Shown here in pieces: positions 9,233 through 18,250 of a DNA stretch of 37,584 nt (its first letter is position 1; every line of letters starts with the position of its first letter). The position numbers and the translations under genes were made by a program. The stretch lies in assembly GCA_900557255.1 (NCBI GenBank), contig USSA01000006.1, positions 1-37,584 on the forward strand. The letters are read 5' to 3'. The notes under the pieces are model-generated. The model did not search any database. It had not been told where the DNA came from and was given only the letters and a program-made list of their open reading frames with translations. The DNA comes from an uncultured Prevotella sp. (lineage in GTDB: Bacteria; Bacteroidota; Bacteroidia; Bacteroidales; Bacteroidaceae).

Positions 9233-12200
9233 TTAGAATGTATACTTCAAACCAACCTGGCCACGCCAGCGGCTGTAGTATGAGCTAGGATACTTGAGAG
9301 GCATATCTGATGGGTTAGCAAACTGGAATACACCATCACCCTTGTACGTGATAGGAGAAATAAACTCGCTGTTATAACCACTACTGAAGGTACGGCCCCA
9401 ATCCTTGTTCAGGAGGTTAGCCACGTTCATGATATCCAAAGTAAGTTCCAAAGCATGTACATACTTACCTGTACGGATTCCAAACTTCTGACCGAAGTGG
9501 AAATCGAAATGACTCTCGAATGGCAAGTTATCACCATAACGCTCGAAGTACTCACCACGATGATCCTTCACATAACGAGTAGTAGCAAGCCACTGCTTCA
9601 AATTAGCACGCTGCTGCTCAGCAGTATAAGCATCTGTACCCAAGAACTGCATTTGGTCTACCTGCGCATCTGTAGGGATGAAAATCAAGTCATTACTTGT
9701 ACCATTATCTCCGTTGATATCTCCACTATATACGAGAGAGTAAGGAGAACCGCTCTGACCCTGGTAGATAAGACCTACTGTAGTGGTAAACAACTTGTTG
9801 GTTCCCCAGTTGAAGTGATAGAAAGCAGAAGCCTTCACTGTATGAGGCACATTATAACCACTATTAGCCAACTCTGGGTTGTTTGAGAAGCGATAAGTAT
9901 GAGTATTACGCCAGTTGCTCTGAGCAACAGATGAGGTCATACTGCTTACAGACTCTGAGTGAGTGAATGTATAAGATGCATTCAGATCAAGACCGAACGC
10001 AAAGTGCTTAGCTGCTGACAAAGACAGGCTGTAGCTGTAGCCCTTGCTGGTATTATACATTGCATAGATGTTGGTAAACGACTTAGCATCTGCCACCTTT
10101 GTATAAAGAGGACGGTTATCCCAGTTCATGTAAGAGGTCTGAGACAAGGTCTTACCAGACTCCTCATAAGCCAAGTTCTTGTAATAAACATCATTCAGAC
10201 TCTTGCTGAAGATACCCTCAGCAGTCCAGTCGATACCCAGGAGATTGAAATCGAAACCAAGGTTAACACGCATAGTCTGAGTGAACTTGAAATCCTTGTC
10301 AAACACATTAATCAGCTGGCTACCGGTAGCCTTCAGATTATCTGCATTCAGAGTCTGCTTGTTAGGATCCATGATGAGCTGCACAGCAGAATTATTCTTT
10401 GCAGAGTAAGAAGATGTCTGCACACCAGTATTCGTAAAGTTGTTGCTCAACCAGACGAAAGGAATACGACCAGTGAATACACCGATACCTCCACGAAGGA
10501 TATATTTGCGGTTCTTCTCAATATCCCAACGGAAACCTACACGAGGGCTCCACATTGGTGTACTGGCAAGTTTCTGATTGGTTTTGAAACCATATCCCTT
10601 ACCTGCTGCCCACTCATTGAATTTAGCATTCTCGGTAGGAGTATCAAAGAACAGAGGCATATCCATACGGAGACCATAGGTGAGCTGGAAGCTGTCTGTC
10701 ACATCCCACTTGTCCTGTACATAAAAGCCCAGCTGAGCTGCGCTAAACTCTGGTGCCCAACGAGGATTACCAGTCACCTCAACATTAGCCTGTGTGAAGT
10801 AGAAGTTCTTGATATACTTACCATCACCTCCCAAACCATCGGCTCCACAACCTTTATAATAATTCAGGAAATCGTCAGGAGTATCAAAATAATAGCATCC
10901 ATAGAGATTCGGAAGGTAGAGGTTAGAGAACTTGTAAAGCTCATTATGTGTACCGAATGTCAGTGTATGATTACCCTTGTACCATGTAAAGTTATCTTCG
11001 AGGGTATAAATGTCCTGATTCAATCCATTAGCCATTGAGGAATATTCATTACCGATATTCATGGTACCATTTCCTACCTTATAGATAGTAATAGATGGTG
11101 CTGGCTGACCAGAAGTACGCTCATCACGAACACGAACGTAAGATACACGTGCCTCATTGCTCAGGTTTGGAGAGATGCGGCTCTGCAACTCTGCTGAGAA
11201 AGAATGAGTTTTAGATTTGAAATCATACAAGTGGTCGGTAGTATTCAATGTAGCAATACCACCCAGACCAAGCGTCTGCTTAGCATCAACATAACTCCAA
11301 CGTACAGAGAACTTGTTGAACTCGTTGATATTCCAATCCAACTTCAAACCAGCTTTCTGGCTCTTCACGTTCTTATCCTTATCTGCCCATGAAGTAGCAT
11401 AATCATAACCCTGACGATTAGCCAAGTCATAAATCTTAGACATCAAGTCCTTAGCCAAATCCGGATTAAACTTAACATCTGGAGAATCGATGGTATACTG
11501 AGTAGGGTACGACTTTTCTGAATTCTCATAGTTTGCGAAGAAGAAGAGTTTGTTCTTGATGATTGGACCACCGAGCGTAAATCCGAACAAAGTTTCCTTC
11601 TCATCATCATAAGGCTGAGCATAGGTACCGTCCATATTCTTATAATGACGACCTACCAAATCCTGGTTGTTCCCATAGAAATAGCCACTTCCATGGAATT
11701 CATTGGAACCGCTCTTGGTTACCGCATTGATGGCACCACCGGTAAAACCACCCTGGCGAACATCGAAAGGAGCGATATTTACCTGAATCTGGTCAATAGT
11801 CTCCATAGAAACAGGCTGAGATCCTGCCTGACCACCATTACTGCCATTAGCAGTAAGACCGAACACGTCGTTATTCATCACACCATCAATCTGGAATGAA
11901 TTATAACGGTTGTTCATACCGGCGAATGACATAGAGCCAGACTGTCCGTTTGTAGTAAGCTGTGGATTCAGGCGAGCCACATCCGCAATACTGTGCGAGA
12001 TAGAAGGCATATCAGCTATCTGCTGAGCATTGATACTCATGGCCGCACCGGTCTTCGTACCATTCAGACCAGCCTTACCCGAAACAACAACCTCCTGAAG
12101 CTGCTTGGCATCTTCCTGAAGAGAGCAAGAGAGATTTTGGCTTTCACCCAAGTTCAGACTGACATTGTTGAAAACCTTGTCCTTATATCCGATATAAGAG

Positions 12201-12439
12201 ATACTTACCTTGTAAGGACCACCTGGACGCATACCCTGAATAGTATAGCGACCATCTACATTTGTTACAGCACGATACACAGTACCAGATGGCTGGTGTG
12301 TAGCAGTAACTGTAGCACCAATAACGGTTTCGTCATTGGAAGAAATCTTACCACTAATGCCCGAAGTGGTAATCTGTGCCATTGCCGAAGTCACCACGAA
12401 GACGAGCAAAGCCAGAAGTAGTTGCAATCTTTTCTGCAT
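9233..12439 (-). CDS. Oar-like TonB-dependent outer-membrane receptor (copy 1)
   Basis: The start is the ATG at 12439, giving 1068 residues with a signal peptide (MQKRLQLLLALLVFVVTSAMA) cleaved before Q. A carboxypeptidase-regulatory-like beta domain follows at about 25-105 (VTATHQPSGTVYRAVTNVDG, QGMRPGGPYKVSISYIGY). A plug domain comes next (residues about 115-245, with GGFTGGAINAVTKSGSNEFHG), then a long barrel ending in GLKYTF with the usual terminal aromatic. No SusD gene is adjacent, so this is the Oar type rather than SusC. The ligand is unknown. It is about the same size as the gene directly upstream and nearly identical to it in the signal and first domain. No clean promoter consensus is visible upstream. 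Confidence 0.92.
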   Translation of the reverse strand: MQKRLQLLLALLVFVVTSAMAQITTSGISGKISSNDETVIGATVTATHQPSGTVYRAVTNVDGRYTIQGMRPGGPYKVSISYIGYKDKVFNNVSLNLGESQNLSCSLQEDAKQLQEVVVSGKAGLNGTKTGAAMSINAQQIADMPSISHSIADVARLNPQLTTNGQSGSMSFAGMNNRYNSFQIDGVMNNDVFGLTANGSNGGQAGSQPVSMETIDQIQVNIAPFDVRQGGFTGGAINAVTKSGSNEFHGSGYFYGNNQDLVGRHYKNMDGTYAQPYDDEKETLFGFTLGGPIIKNKLFFFANYENSEKSYPTQYTIDSPDVKFNPDLAKDLMSKIYDLANRQGYDYATSWADKDKNVKSQKAGLKLDWNINEFNKFSVRWSYVDAKQTLGLGGIATLNTTDHLYDFKSKTHSFSAELQSRISPNLSNEARVSYVRVRDERTSGQPAPSITIYKVGNGTMNIGNEYSSMANGLNQDIYTLEDNFTWYKGNHTLTFGTHNELYKFSNLYLPNLYGCYYFDTPDDFLNYYKGCGADGLGGDGKYIKNFYFTQANVEVTGNPRWAPEFSAAQLGFYVQDKWDVTDSFQLTYGLRMDMPLFFDTPTENAKFNEWAAGKGYGFKTNQKLASTPMWSPRVGFRWDIEKNRKYILRGGIGVFTGRIPFVWLSNNFTNTGVQTSSYSAKNNSAVQLIMDPNKQTLNADNLKATGSQLINVFDKDFKFTQTMRVNLGFDFNLLGIDWTAEGIFSKSLNDVYYKNLAYEESGKTLSQTSYMNWDNRPLYTKVADAKSFTNIYAMYNTSKGYSYSLSLSAAKHFAFGLDLNASYTFTHSESVSSMTSSVAQSNWRNTHTYRFSNNPELANSGYNVPHTVKASAFYHFNWGTNKLFTTTVGLIYQGQSGSPYSLVYSGDINGDNGTSNDLIFIPTDAQVDQMQFLGTDAYTAEQQRANLKQWLATTRYVKDHRGEYFERYGDNLPFESHFDFHFGQKFGIRTGKYVHALELTLDIMNVANLLNKDWGRTFSSGYNSEFISPITYKGDGVFQFANPSDMPLKYPSSYYSRWRGQVGLKYTF

Positions 12440-12614
12440 GTTGTTTAAATTCTTTTGTGAATAAATAAAGAGAGAACCGCGCACCTCGTACCGTGTGCAT
12501 TCACTCTTATAAACAAATATGTTGCAATATATAAACATTATTTTTGAAACAACAAGCAAAAAACAGAGAAAAATGATAGAATATACCAAAAAGATGCAAA
12601 TAAACGAAAAAAAA

Positions 12615-12646
12615 GATGCACTTCCCTCGAAAAAGAGAAGTGCATC
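12615..12646 (-). terminator. Terminator after Oar copy 2
   Basis: GATGCACTTC (12615-12624) pairs perfectly with GAAGTGCATC (12637-12646). On the minus strand it is followed by eight T residues. It separates the two receptor genes; the rest of the 12440-12712 gap is AT-rich leader of copy 1. Confidence 0.9.
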
Positions 12647-12712
12647 GGAATGATATTATACTAATGTATAGTACGATAGTCTACACAGATTCTGATTTTC
12701 AGAACTCACCCA

Positions 12713-15700
12713 TTAGTTGAAGATGTAACGGATAGAGAACTGGATAGAATAGGTAGAGTTGAAGCTTGTCAAGTTAGTGTAAGTCTTGCTCAATACATTC
12801 TTACCATCCTTTTGGAAATTGAAATGAGCAGGAGTTACAACACCTGTGTCCTTATCCTTATACTCAGCAGACCACTTCAAGGCAGAAGTATTCTTAACAC
12901 TCTTGTAGAGTCCCCAGCTACTATTGAGCAAGTTGGCCAAATTCTTGATATCTACACCAAACTGAAGCGTATTCTTCTGACCACCCACATTGAGATAGAA
13001 GTTCTGGTTGAACTTGAAGTCCAACTGATGATGCCAAGGCATAACTGCACCACCACGCTCAGCATATTGTCCCTTGCGGTTCTTCAAGTAAGAATCCTGG
13101 TTGATATAATTCCAGAAATCATCACGCTGTGCATCTGCAGTATATGTAACCTCACCTGTCTTGGAATTAGTAACATCCATGAAATTCCAGTCATTGAGAG
13201 CCTCACGAGACTCTGGCACATACATCAGGGCATTAGAACCATAATCATTAACAACATTTGTACCCAAGTTATAAGAATAGCGTGTGCAGCTGTAACCATC
13301 AGCATAACCGATGTTCATGCCTTCATAAATCAAACCTACCTCAGAACCGAAATGCTTTGCATAATCCTTCTTGTAGGAAGCAGAGATAAGCAAACGGTTA
13401 GGAGCCACGTATGTACCATAACCCAACTCCATCTCGTTGTTACCATTTACAGAGTAACGGTTGTTATAGTATGCTGAGTTAACCTGATCGCCCACACCAT
13501 CACTATAAGATCTAGCCTTTGAATAGGTATAAGATGCAGAGAGGTTCAAACCGAAGGCAAACTTCTTAGCCAAAGATGCAGTAATTGAGTAATAGTATGC
13601 TTTATGACCAGCATTGGTAATCATATAAGCATTCTGATACTTATTATCCTTATTGCCACTTGCACTCAATGAGTAGTAGCGACGAGTGTCACCAGGGGCA
13701 AGCTTAATGGTTTTTTCGCCTTCATAACAGTAACCCTTGTTGACTACGATAGCAGGATTAAACTCACGGCTATAGATACCCTCCAACGAGAAATCGATGT
13801 CGTAAGGTAACTTTACGTCAACAGCCAAAGAAGATTTCCATGTAGCGTTCATCTTCAAATCCTTGTCGATAATGGTTGGATTTTGAGGAGCTGGCGTAGT
13901 AGTCAACTGGCTGATTGTAAGCTGTTTCAACTGCTCATCACGAGAAGGGTTGAAAGTAGGTTCACCGAAAGAAGGGTTAGGTCCCTTTTTAGGGTCAGAA
14001 ACCGTATTATAAAAATATGTGTACTGACCACAACCAGCATTACCAACAGAAGAAACTAACCATACATTAGGCAAACGACCGATAAAATAACCAGTACCAC
14101 CACGAAGAACGATCTTATGGTTACCAAGGATGTCCCAGTTGAAACCTACACGTGGAGATACAGTCAATGAAGCATCAGGCAACTGATCGGTGGCATAGCT
14201 TTGCTCTGATCCATCGTTTTGCTTAAACTTGATGGCAGCAAAAGCCTTGTTGTAATTATTCTTAAGAGCTGGATAGATAGGTAATTCAAAACGTAAGCCA
14301 CCAGTCAAGCGAAAACGCTCAGAGAAGTTTACCTGATCCTGAATATAAGCAGAGAACTGATTGTATTTCATCTTAGACTTGAACTGGTCACTGCCATCCA
14401 TTGGGAATGTAATTCCATAAGCTGCAGGCTTACCACCGGCCTTGAAGTCTTCCATAGAACTATATACGTAATAACCAGCACAAGCTTGACCGAATCCATT
14501 GGTAATATCATTTACTTCGTATTGAAGACCAGCTGTAATATTTTGTATTCCCGCAGACCAGGAAGCCTCATCGGTAGCAACGAATGTCTTCACTTGACGA
14601 AGGTTACCCTCTGTGAATGGGTCTGGACCAAATCCCATATAATAAGCCCCATCCTTCAAGATATCAACCGTAGGGAACATGTCACCCACATATGAACGTG
14701 GCTCATCCTGATAAGAGTAAGTCGCACGAAGCACATTGTTTACGCTACCCCACTTTGAGTTCCACTCTGCAGCCAAAGAGGTAAAGTTCTTCTCCTGATA
14801 ATAACGGGAACTCTCAAAATACAAACCAGAATTAGCTGTACGACCAGACTGGGATTTACCACCAGTGATAGATACGCCATCAGAGTTTCCACCTGGATAA
14901 ATGTAACTATCTTTTAATGGTGTTGTAGAGCTAGAAGGAGAATTAGAATCCTTATCGTGACTCTTAGAGAAACGGAAGTTCAACTTGTTGTTCTCATTGA
15001 TGTTCCAGTCGATACGAGCCAGAAACTTATAAGAAGGGGTATCAAGAGAATATCCCTGATAACGACCAGGGTTGTAACCATAGGTCTTATTGAGGAAACT
15101 GAGCATATCATCCATATCGCTCTGCAATGGGCGATGAACTGTACCAGATGCTGGAGACCACGCATCTGTAGCATTCACACGAGCTGTACCAGAAGGACCG
15201 GCAGAGATGTTGCTCTGATACTCACCATTGGCGAAGAAGAACAACTTATCCTTGATGATAGGACCACCGAAGCTGGCACCCCATGTAGTAGAGTGAGACT
15301 GGAGACGATTCAACTCATAATCGCTTACCTTGTTACCACGCAAGTGAGAGTTGGTAGTGTACATATAAGCTGTACCCTTGAAGTCATTGGTACCGCTCTT
15401 GGTCACGGCGCTGATAGCACCGCCTGTAAATCCGCTCAAACGAACATCGTATGGAGAAGAAGATACAGAAATCTGATCCAATGCATCGAGAGAGATTGGA
15501 GATCCGTTACCAGGCAGGTTACCACCAATACCGAAGGCATTGTTGAACGCAGCACCATCGACAGTAACGTAAGACTGACGGTAGTTACCACCACCTACAG
15601 AGAAACCGCTACCAACGTTGGCACCCTGAGGAGTCAACTTCAAGAGGTCGTTCATGCTACGAGATACGGTAGGAACAGCCTCGATTTGGTCGGCATTGAT

Positions 15701-16111
15701 ACTTGTTGTAGCACCAGCACGATCGGTGCGCATGTTGTTGTTACGATTGGCTACAACTACCACGTCTTCCAACTGAGCAGCATCCTCAGCCAAAGTCTCA
15801 TTCAAGACTGTGTTCTGACCAAGAGAAAGAGAAATGCCCTTTACCTGCTTGTTCTTGTAACCCACATAGGTTACTTCCAGAACATAAGGTCCACCCGGGC
15901 GCATACCCTGAATAGAATAACGACCATCCATGTTGGTCACTGCACGATAGACTGTACCAGAAGGTTGGTGAACAGCCTTGATTGTTGCGCCAATGACATC
16001 TTCGCCATTAGCTGTAATTTTACCACTAACGCTAGATGTAGTTATCTGCGCCATTGCTGTGGATACCATAAAGGCCAGCAAAGCCACTAATAAATGCAAT
16101 CTTTTCTGCAT
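12713..16111 (-). CDS. Oar-like TonB-dependent outer-membrane receptor (copy 2)
   Basis: This 1132-residue protein begins with the signal peptide MQKRLHLLVALLAFMVSTAM-A, followed by the same regulatory-like beta domain as its neighbour (IKAVHQPSGTVYRAVTNMDG, QGMRPGGPYVLEVTYVGY). The plug has LSGFTGGAISAVTKSGTNDF, and a large outer-membrane barrel follows. It ends IQFSIRYIFN, with one residue after the usual terminal phenylalanine. The barrel differs much more from copy 1 than the N-terminal 100 residues do. It has its own promoter and terminator. No SusD partner is present. Substrate and role are unknown. Confidence 0.92.
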   Translation of the reverse strand: MQKRLHLLVALLAFMVSTAMAQITTSSVSGKITANGEDVIGATIKAVHQPSGTVYRAVTNMDGRYSIQGMRPGGPYVLEVTYVGYKNKQVKGISLSLGQNTVLNETLAEDAAQLEDVVVVANRNNNMRTDRAGATTSINADQIEAVPTVSRSMNDLLKLTPQGANVGSGFSVGGGNYRQSYVTVDGAAFNNAFGIGGNLPGNGSPISLDALDQISVSSSPYDVRLSGFTGGAISAVTKSGTNDFKGTAYMYTTNSHLRGNKVSDYELNRLQSHSTTWGASFGGPIIKDKLFFFANGEYQSNISAGPSGTARVNATDAWSPASGTVHRPLQSDMDDMLSFLNKTYGYNPGRYQGYSLDTPSYKFLARIDWNINENNKLNFRFSKSHDKDSNSPSSSTTPLKDSYIYPGGNSDGVSITGGKSQSGRTANSGLYFESSRYYQEKNFTSLAAEWNSKWGSVNNVLRATYSYQDEPRSYVGDMFPTVDILKDGAYYMGFGPDPFTEGNLRQVKTFVATDEASWSAGIQNITAGLQYEVNDITNGFGQACAGYYVYSSMEDFKAGGKPAAYGITFPMDGSDQFKSKMKYNQFSAYIQDQVNFSERFRLTGGLRFELPIYPALKNNYNKAFAAIKFKQNDGSEQSYATDQLPDASLTVSPRVGFNWDILGNHKIVLRGGTGYFIGRLPNVWLVSSVGNAGCGQYTYFYNTVSDPKKGPNPSFGEPTFNPSRDEQLKQLTISQLTTTPAPQNPTIIDKDLKMNATWKSSLAVDVKLPYDIDFSLEGIYSREFNPAIVVNKGYCYEGEKTIKLAPGDTRRYYSLSASGNKDNKYQNAYMITNAGHKAYYYSITASLAKKFAFGLNLSASYTYSKARSYSDGVGDQVNSAYYNNRYSVNGNNEMELGYGTYVAPNRLLISASYKKDYAKHFGSEVGLIYEGMNIGYADGYSCTRYSYNLGTNVVNDYGSNALMYVPESREALNDWNFMDVTNSKTGEVTYTADAQRDDFWNYINQDSYLKNRKGQYAERGGAVMPWHHQLDFKFNQNFYLNVGGQKNTLQFGVDIKNLANLLNSSWGLYKSVKNTSALKWSAEYKDKDTGVVTPAHFNFQKDGKNVLSKTYTNLTSFNSTYSIQFSIRYIFN

Positions 16112-16177
16112 ACCTTTTATTATATAAAATTATTAAAACTTGGGGATATGATTCCCCTCTTATATTGTTATCGGTTG

Positions 16178-16185
16178 CAAAAGTA
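16178..16185 (-). promoter_or_regulatory. Promoter of Oar copy 2
   Basis: TACTTTTG followed by C on the minus strand matches TAnnTTTG. The predicted leader is about 60 nt. It lies downstream of the ABC operon terminator, so the receptor is transcribed separately. Confidence 0.6.
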
Positions 16186-16247
16186 ATAAAAAAATTGCTT
16201 TTATTTGTTACAAAAGCATGAAAAATAGTGTTTTATAACATAAAAAA

Positions 16248-16277
16248 AATCTGCGTTAAGCAAATAACGCAGATTTC
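16248..16277 (-). terminator. Terminator of the ABC operon
   Basis: AAATCTGCGTTA (16248-16259) pairs perfectly with TAACGCAGATTT (16266-16277). On the minus strand a run of T follows. Confidence 0.92.
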
Positions 16278-16326
16278 CTTTAATTTGTTATTTATAACGG
16301 GGGTTTACTTATAGTTTTTTCGGGGC

Positions 16327-16372
16327 TAAAAGCTGGGGACTGAGCTTTTATGACAGGCGATGGAATCGCCTG
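16327..16372. repeat. Two tandem perfect hairpins
   Basis: TAAAAGCT (16327-16334) pairs with AGCTTTTA (16343-16350), and CAGGCGAT (16354-16361) pairs with ATCGCCTG (16365-16372). They sit in the 3' UTR between the ABC permease stop and the terminator at 16248-16277, so the mRNA would end in three hairpins. Confidence 0.7.
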
Positions 16373-16391
16373 GAACGGAGGCTAGGCGCTC

Positions 16392-17591
16392 TTACTCCTT
16401 TCGCTGCCAGATGCTCATTACCTTGCGACGGATGGCTACGATGTTCAGGATAGAAACGATCAGGAACAGGAGCAGACCTAAGGCGATGGCTGGGAGCATG
16501 GTTTCCTCGTCGATATCAGGGAAGAGGGTTTCGATGAAGCCCATGTAGTAATCGCGAAGGAAGAAGAGAATGATCCAGGCGATGATGAGTACCACGATGT
16601 TCAGGGCGATGGTGAGCACCTGATATGGTTTTGCTACATTGTTCGGACTGTAACCTATCAGAAGAAGGTTCTCTAACTTAGAAGAGTTCTTCTGTACCAG
16701 CAGATAGATACTGAGCATCAAGATATAGAAACTCAAGACGGAGATAACCAAACCGATAATCATCACCATCGATACCATCATGCGGAGGAAATAGGTAGTC
16801 TTCTCTGCATCTAGTTTGTCTGTCTCTACCTCATAACCATTATCATCCAGGTATTTGGTGATGTTCTCGTCTCCCGGGTTTCCTACCTCTACGATGAGGC
16901 GGTTAGGATCGCTCTTCTGGTTTGGAGCGAATTCCTGGTTGCTCCAGTCCATGAATGCCTGTGGAACGAGGATGGTGTTGAGTCGCGAAGAGAAACCGAT
17001 TACCTTTCCCTTGAACTGCTCTTTCTTGCCACCAGCCTGAATCTGTATATTGAAATCGATCATGCCCATCAGTCCATCGCTGATTTTAGGGAGCGAATGA
17101 CTCTGGGCGAAACCGAAGTTATACATATTAATATAGGTACGCGGGAGGATGATTGGCACCTCCTGAGTTCCCGGCGTATATTTCCAATCCTTGAGCGGCA
17201 CATCCACGAAACCATCAGGCACACTCTCGAAGAAGAGTTCGCTATTCAGAACGTTCACGCCGTTGACACCCATCTGGGCATCTACCTTATATTCAGTAGA
17301 GGTGAATTTTCCTATCTTCTTTACAAACTTCTGGTCACCGATTTCATCGATTTCAGAACCCGAGAAGGTATTGGAACGGCCGCTGATGGTATTTCCCATA
17401 CCTATCTTCTTGCTCATGATGAGGTAGTCGGCTTTCATGAAACTGTCTTGCTGAGTGAAGACAGGCAGCACGTCTTTATAAAACTGAAAGCCGAAAAGAA
17501 CGATGAGCATACCGAAGAGATTGGCGAAGGCAAAGCCCGCAAACTGAGGTATGCTGATATGCTGACGCAATAATTTCCAAACGAGATTCAT
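16392..17591 (-). CDS. ABC transporter permease, FtsX/MacB type
   Basis: The 399-residue protein has one N-terminal membrane segment (about 20-36), a large extracytoplasmic domain (about 40-265) and three C-terminal membrane segments (about 270-298, 325-348 and 372-392). This is the FtsX/MacB topology, in which the permease transmits force to periplasmic partners rather than forming a classical channel. LENLLLIGYSPNNVAKPYQV matches the coupling loop region of the family. Its ATG overlaps the ATPase stop by 4 bp (ATGA), so the two are translationally coupled. Cargo is unknown; lipoprotein handling or cell-envelope stress are options. Confidence 0.82.
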   Translation of the reverse strand: MNLVWKLLRQHISIPQFAGFAFANLFGMLIVLFGFQFYKDVLPVFTQQDSFMKADYLIMSKKIGMGNTISGRSNTFSGSEIDEIGDQKFVKKIGKFTSTEYKVDAQMGVNGVNVLNSELFFESVPDGFVDVPLKDWKYTPGTQEVPIILPRTYINMYNFGFAQSHSLPKISDGLMGMIDFNIQIQAGGKKEQFKGKVIGFSSRLNTILVPQAFMDWSNQEFAPNQKSDPNRLIVEVGNPGDENITKYLDDNGYEVETDKLDAEKTTYFLRMMVSMVMIIGLVISVLSFYILMLSIYLLVQKNSSKLENLLLIGYSPNNVAKPYQVLTIALNIVVLIIAWIILFFLRDYYMGFIETLFPDIDEETMLPAIALGLLLFLIVSILNIVAIRRKVMSIWQRKE

Positions 17592-18232
17592 AATCTAAAT
17601 ATATGTTCATAGTTTAAGTCCATGTGTTTACCTATACTGGTTACGATGACGCCAGCCCCCTGCTCCTTCGCTTCGGTCATCATGATATCTGCCATGATGC
17701 GCGAATTGTTGTCGTCGAGGTGACTGATAGGCTCATCAGCCAGAATGAAGTCGAAAGGCTGACAGAGCGCACGCATCATTGCCACACGCTGCTGCTGTCC
17801 GAACGACATTCTGCCGATTTTGGCATCTACCTTATCAGCAATACCGAGCATATCAAACCATTTAAGAATCTGCTCACGCGTCTTGAATCCGGTTATTTTG
17901 TTCTTAATTTCTACATTCTCCAGGGCAGTAAGCTCAGGGAAGAGACGGAGTTCCTGAAAGAGATGGCTGATATGACGCTTGCGCATCTCTACCCAGTCTT
18001 TCACCTTGTAGTTGGCGGTAACATCATTGTCGAACATCACGCTTCCGCTGTAGTCGTGACGATAGCCGAGCACATAGCTGCAGAAAGTACTCTTTCCGCT
18101 GCCACTCTCTGCCTCGATAAGATAAAGATGACCTTTCTCGAAGGTAACATCCTGCTTCCATATCTCCGAATCCAGGTCGGTGCGCTGGGCAAAAACCTGT
18201 GGGAGAACGGAATGAAGCTGAATCTTTTCCAC
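17588..18232 (-). CDS. ABC transporter ATP-binding protein
   Basis: The 214-residue nucleotide-binding domain has Walker A EAESGSGKST (about residue 41), Q-loop FQELRLFPELTA, the signature MSFGQQQRVAMMRAL in place of LSGGQ, Walker B FILADEP and the D-loop SHLDD. The usual switch histidine after Walker B is not obvious: the segment reads VIVTSIGKH. This matches the LolD/MacB/FtsE clade that partners with FtsX-like permeases such as the downstream gene. It follows the DUF4836 gene by 18 bp and is probably in the same operon. Confidence 0.88.
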   Translation of the reverse strand: MEKIQLHSVLPQVFAQRTDLDSEIWKQDVTFEKGHLYLIEAESGSGKSTFCSYVLGYRHDYSGSVMFDNDVTANYKVKDWVEMRKRHISHLFQELRLFPELTALENVEIKNKITGFKTREQILKWFDMLGIADKVDAKIGRMSFGQQQRVAMMRALCQPFDFILADEPISHLDDNNSRIMADIMMTEAKEQGAGVIVTSIGKHMDLNYEHIFRL

Positions 18233-18250
18233 TTTTTTTATGTTTAATGT

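Noticed and set aside
14957..16090. Long plus-strand open frame (377 codons) antisense to Oar copy 2
   Set aside because: Its product is rich in Thr, Ile, Arg and Val without any family motif. It mirrors the codon bias of the receptor gene, which has a signal peptide, plug and barrel.
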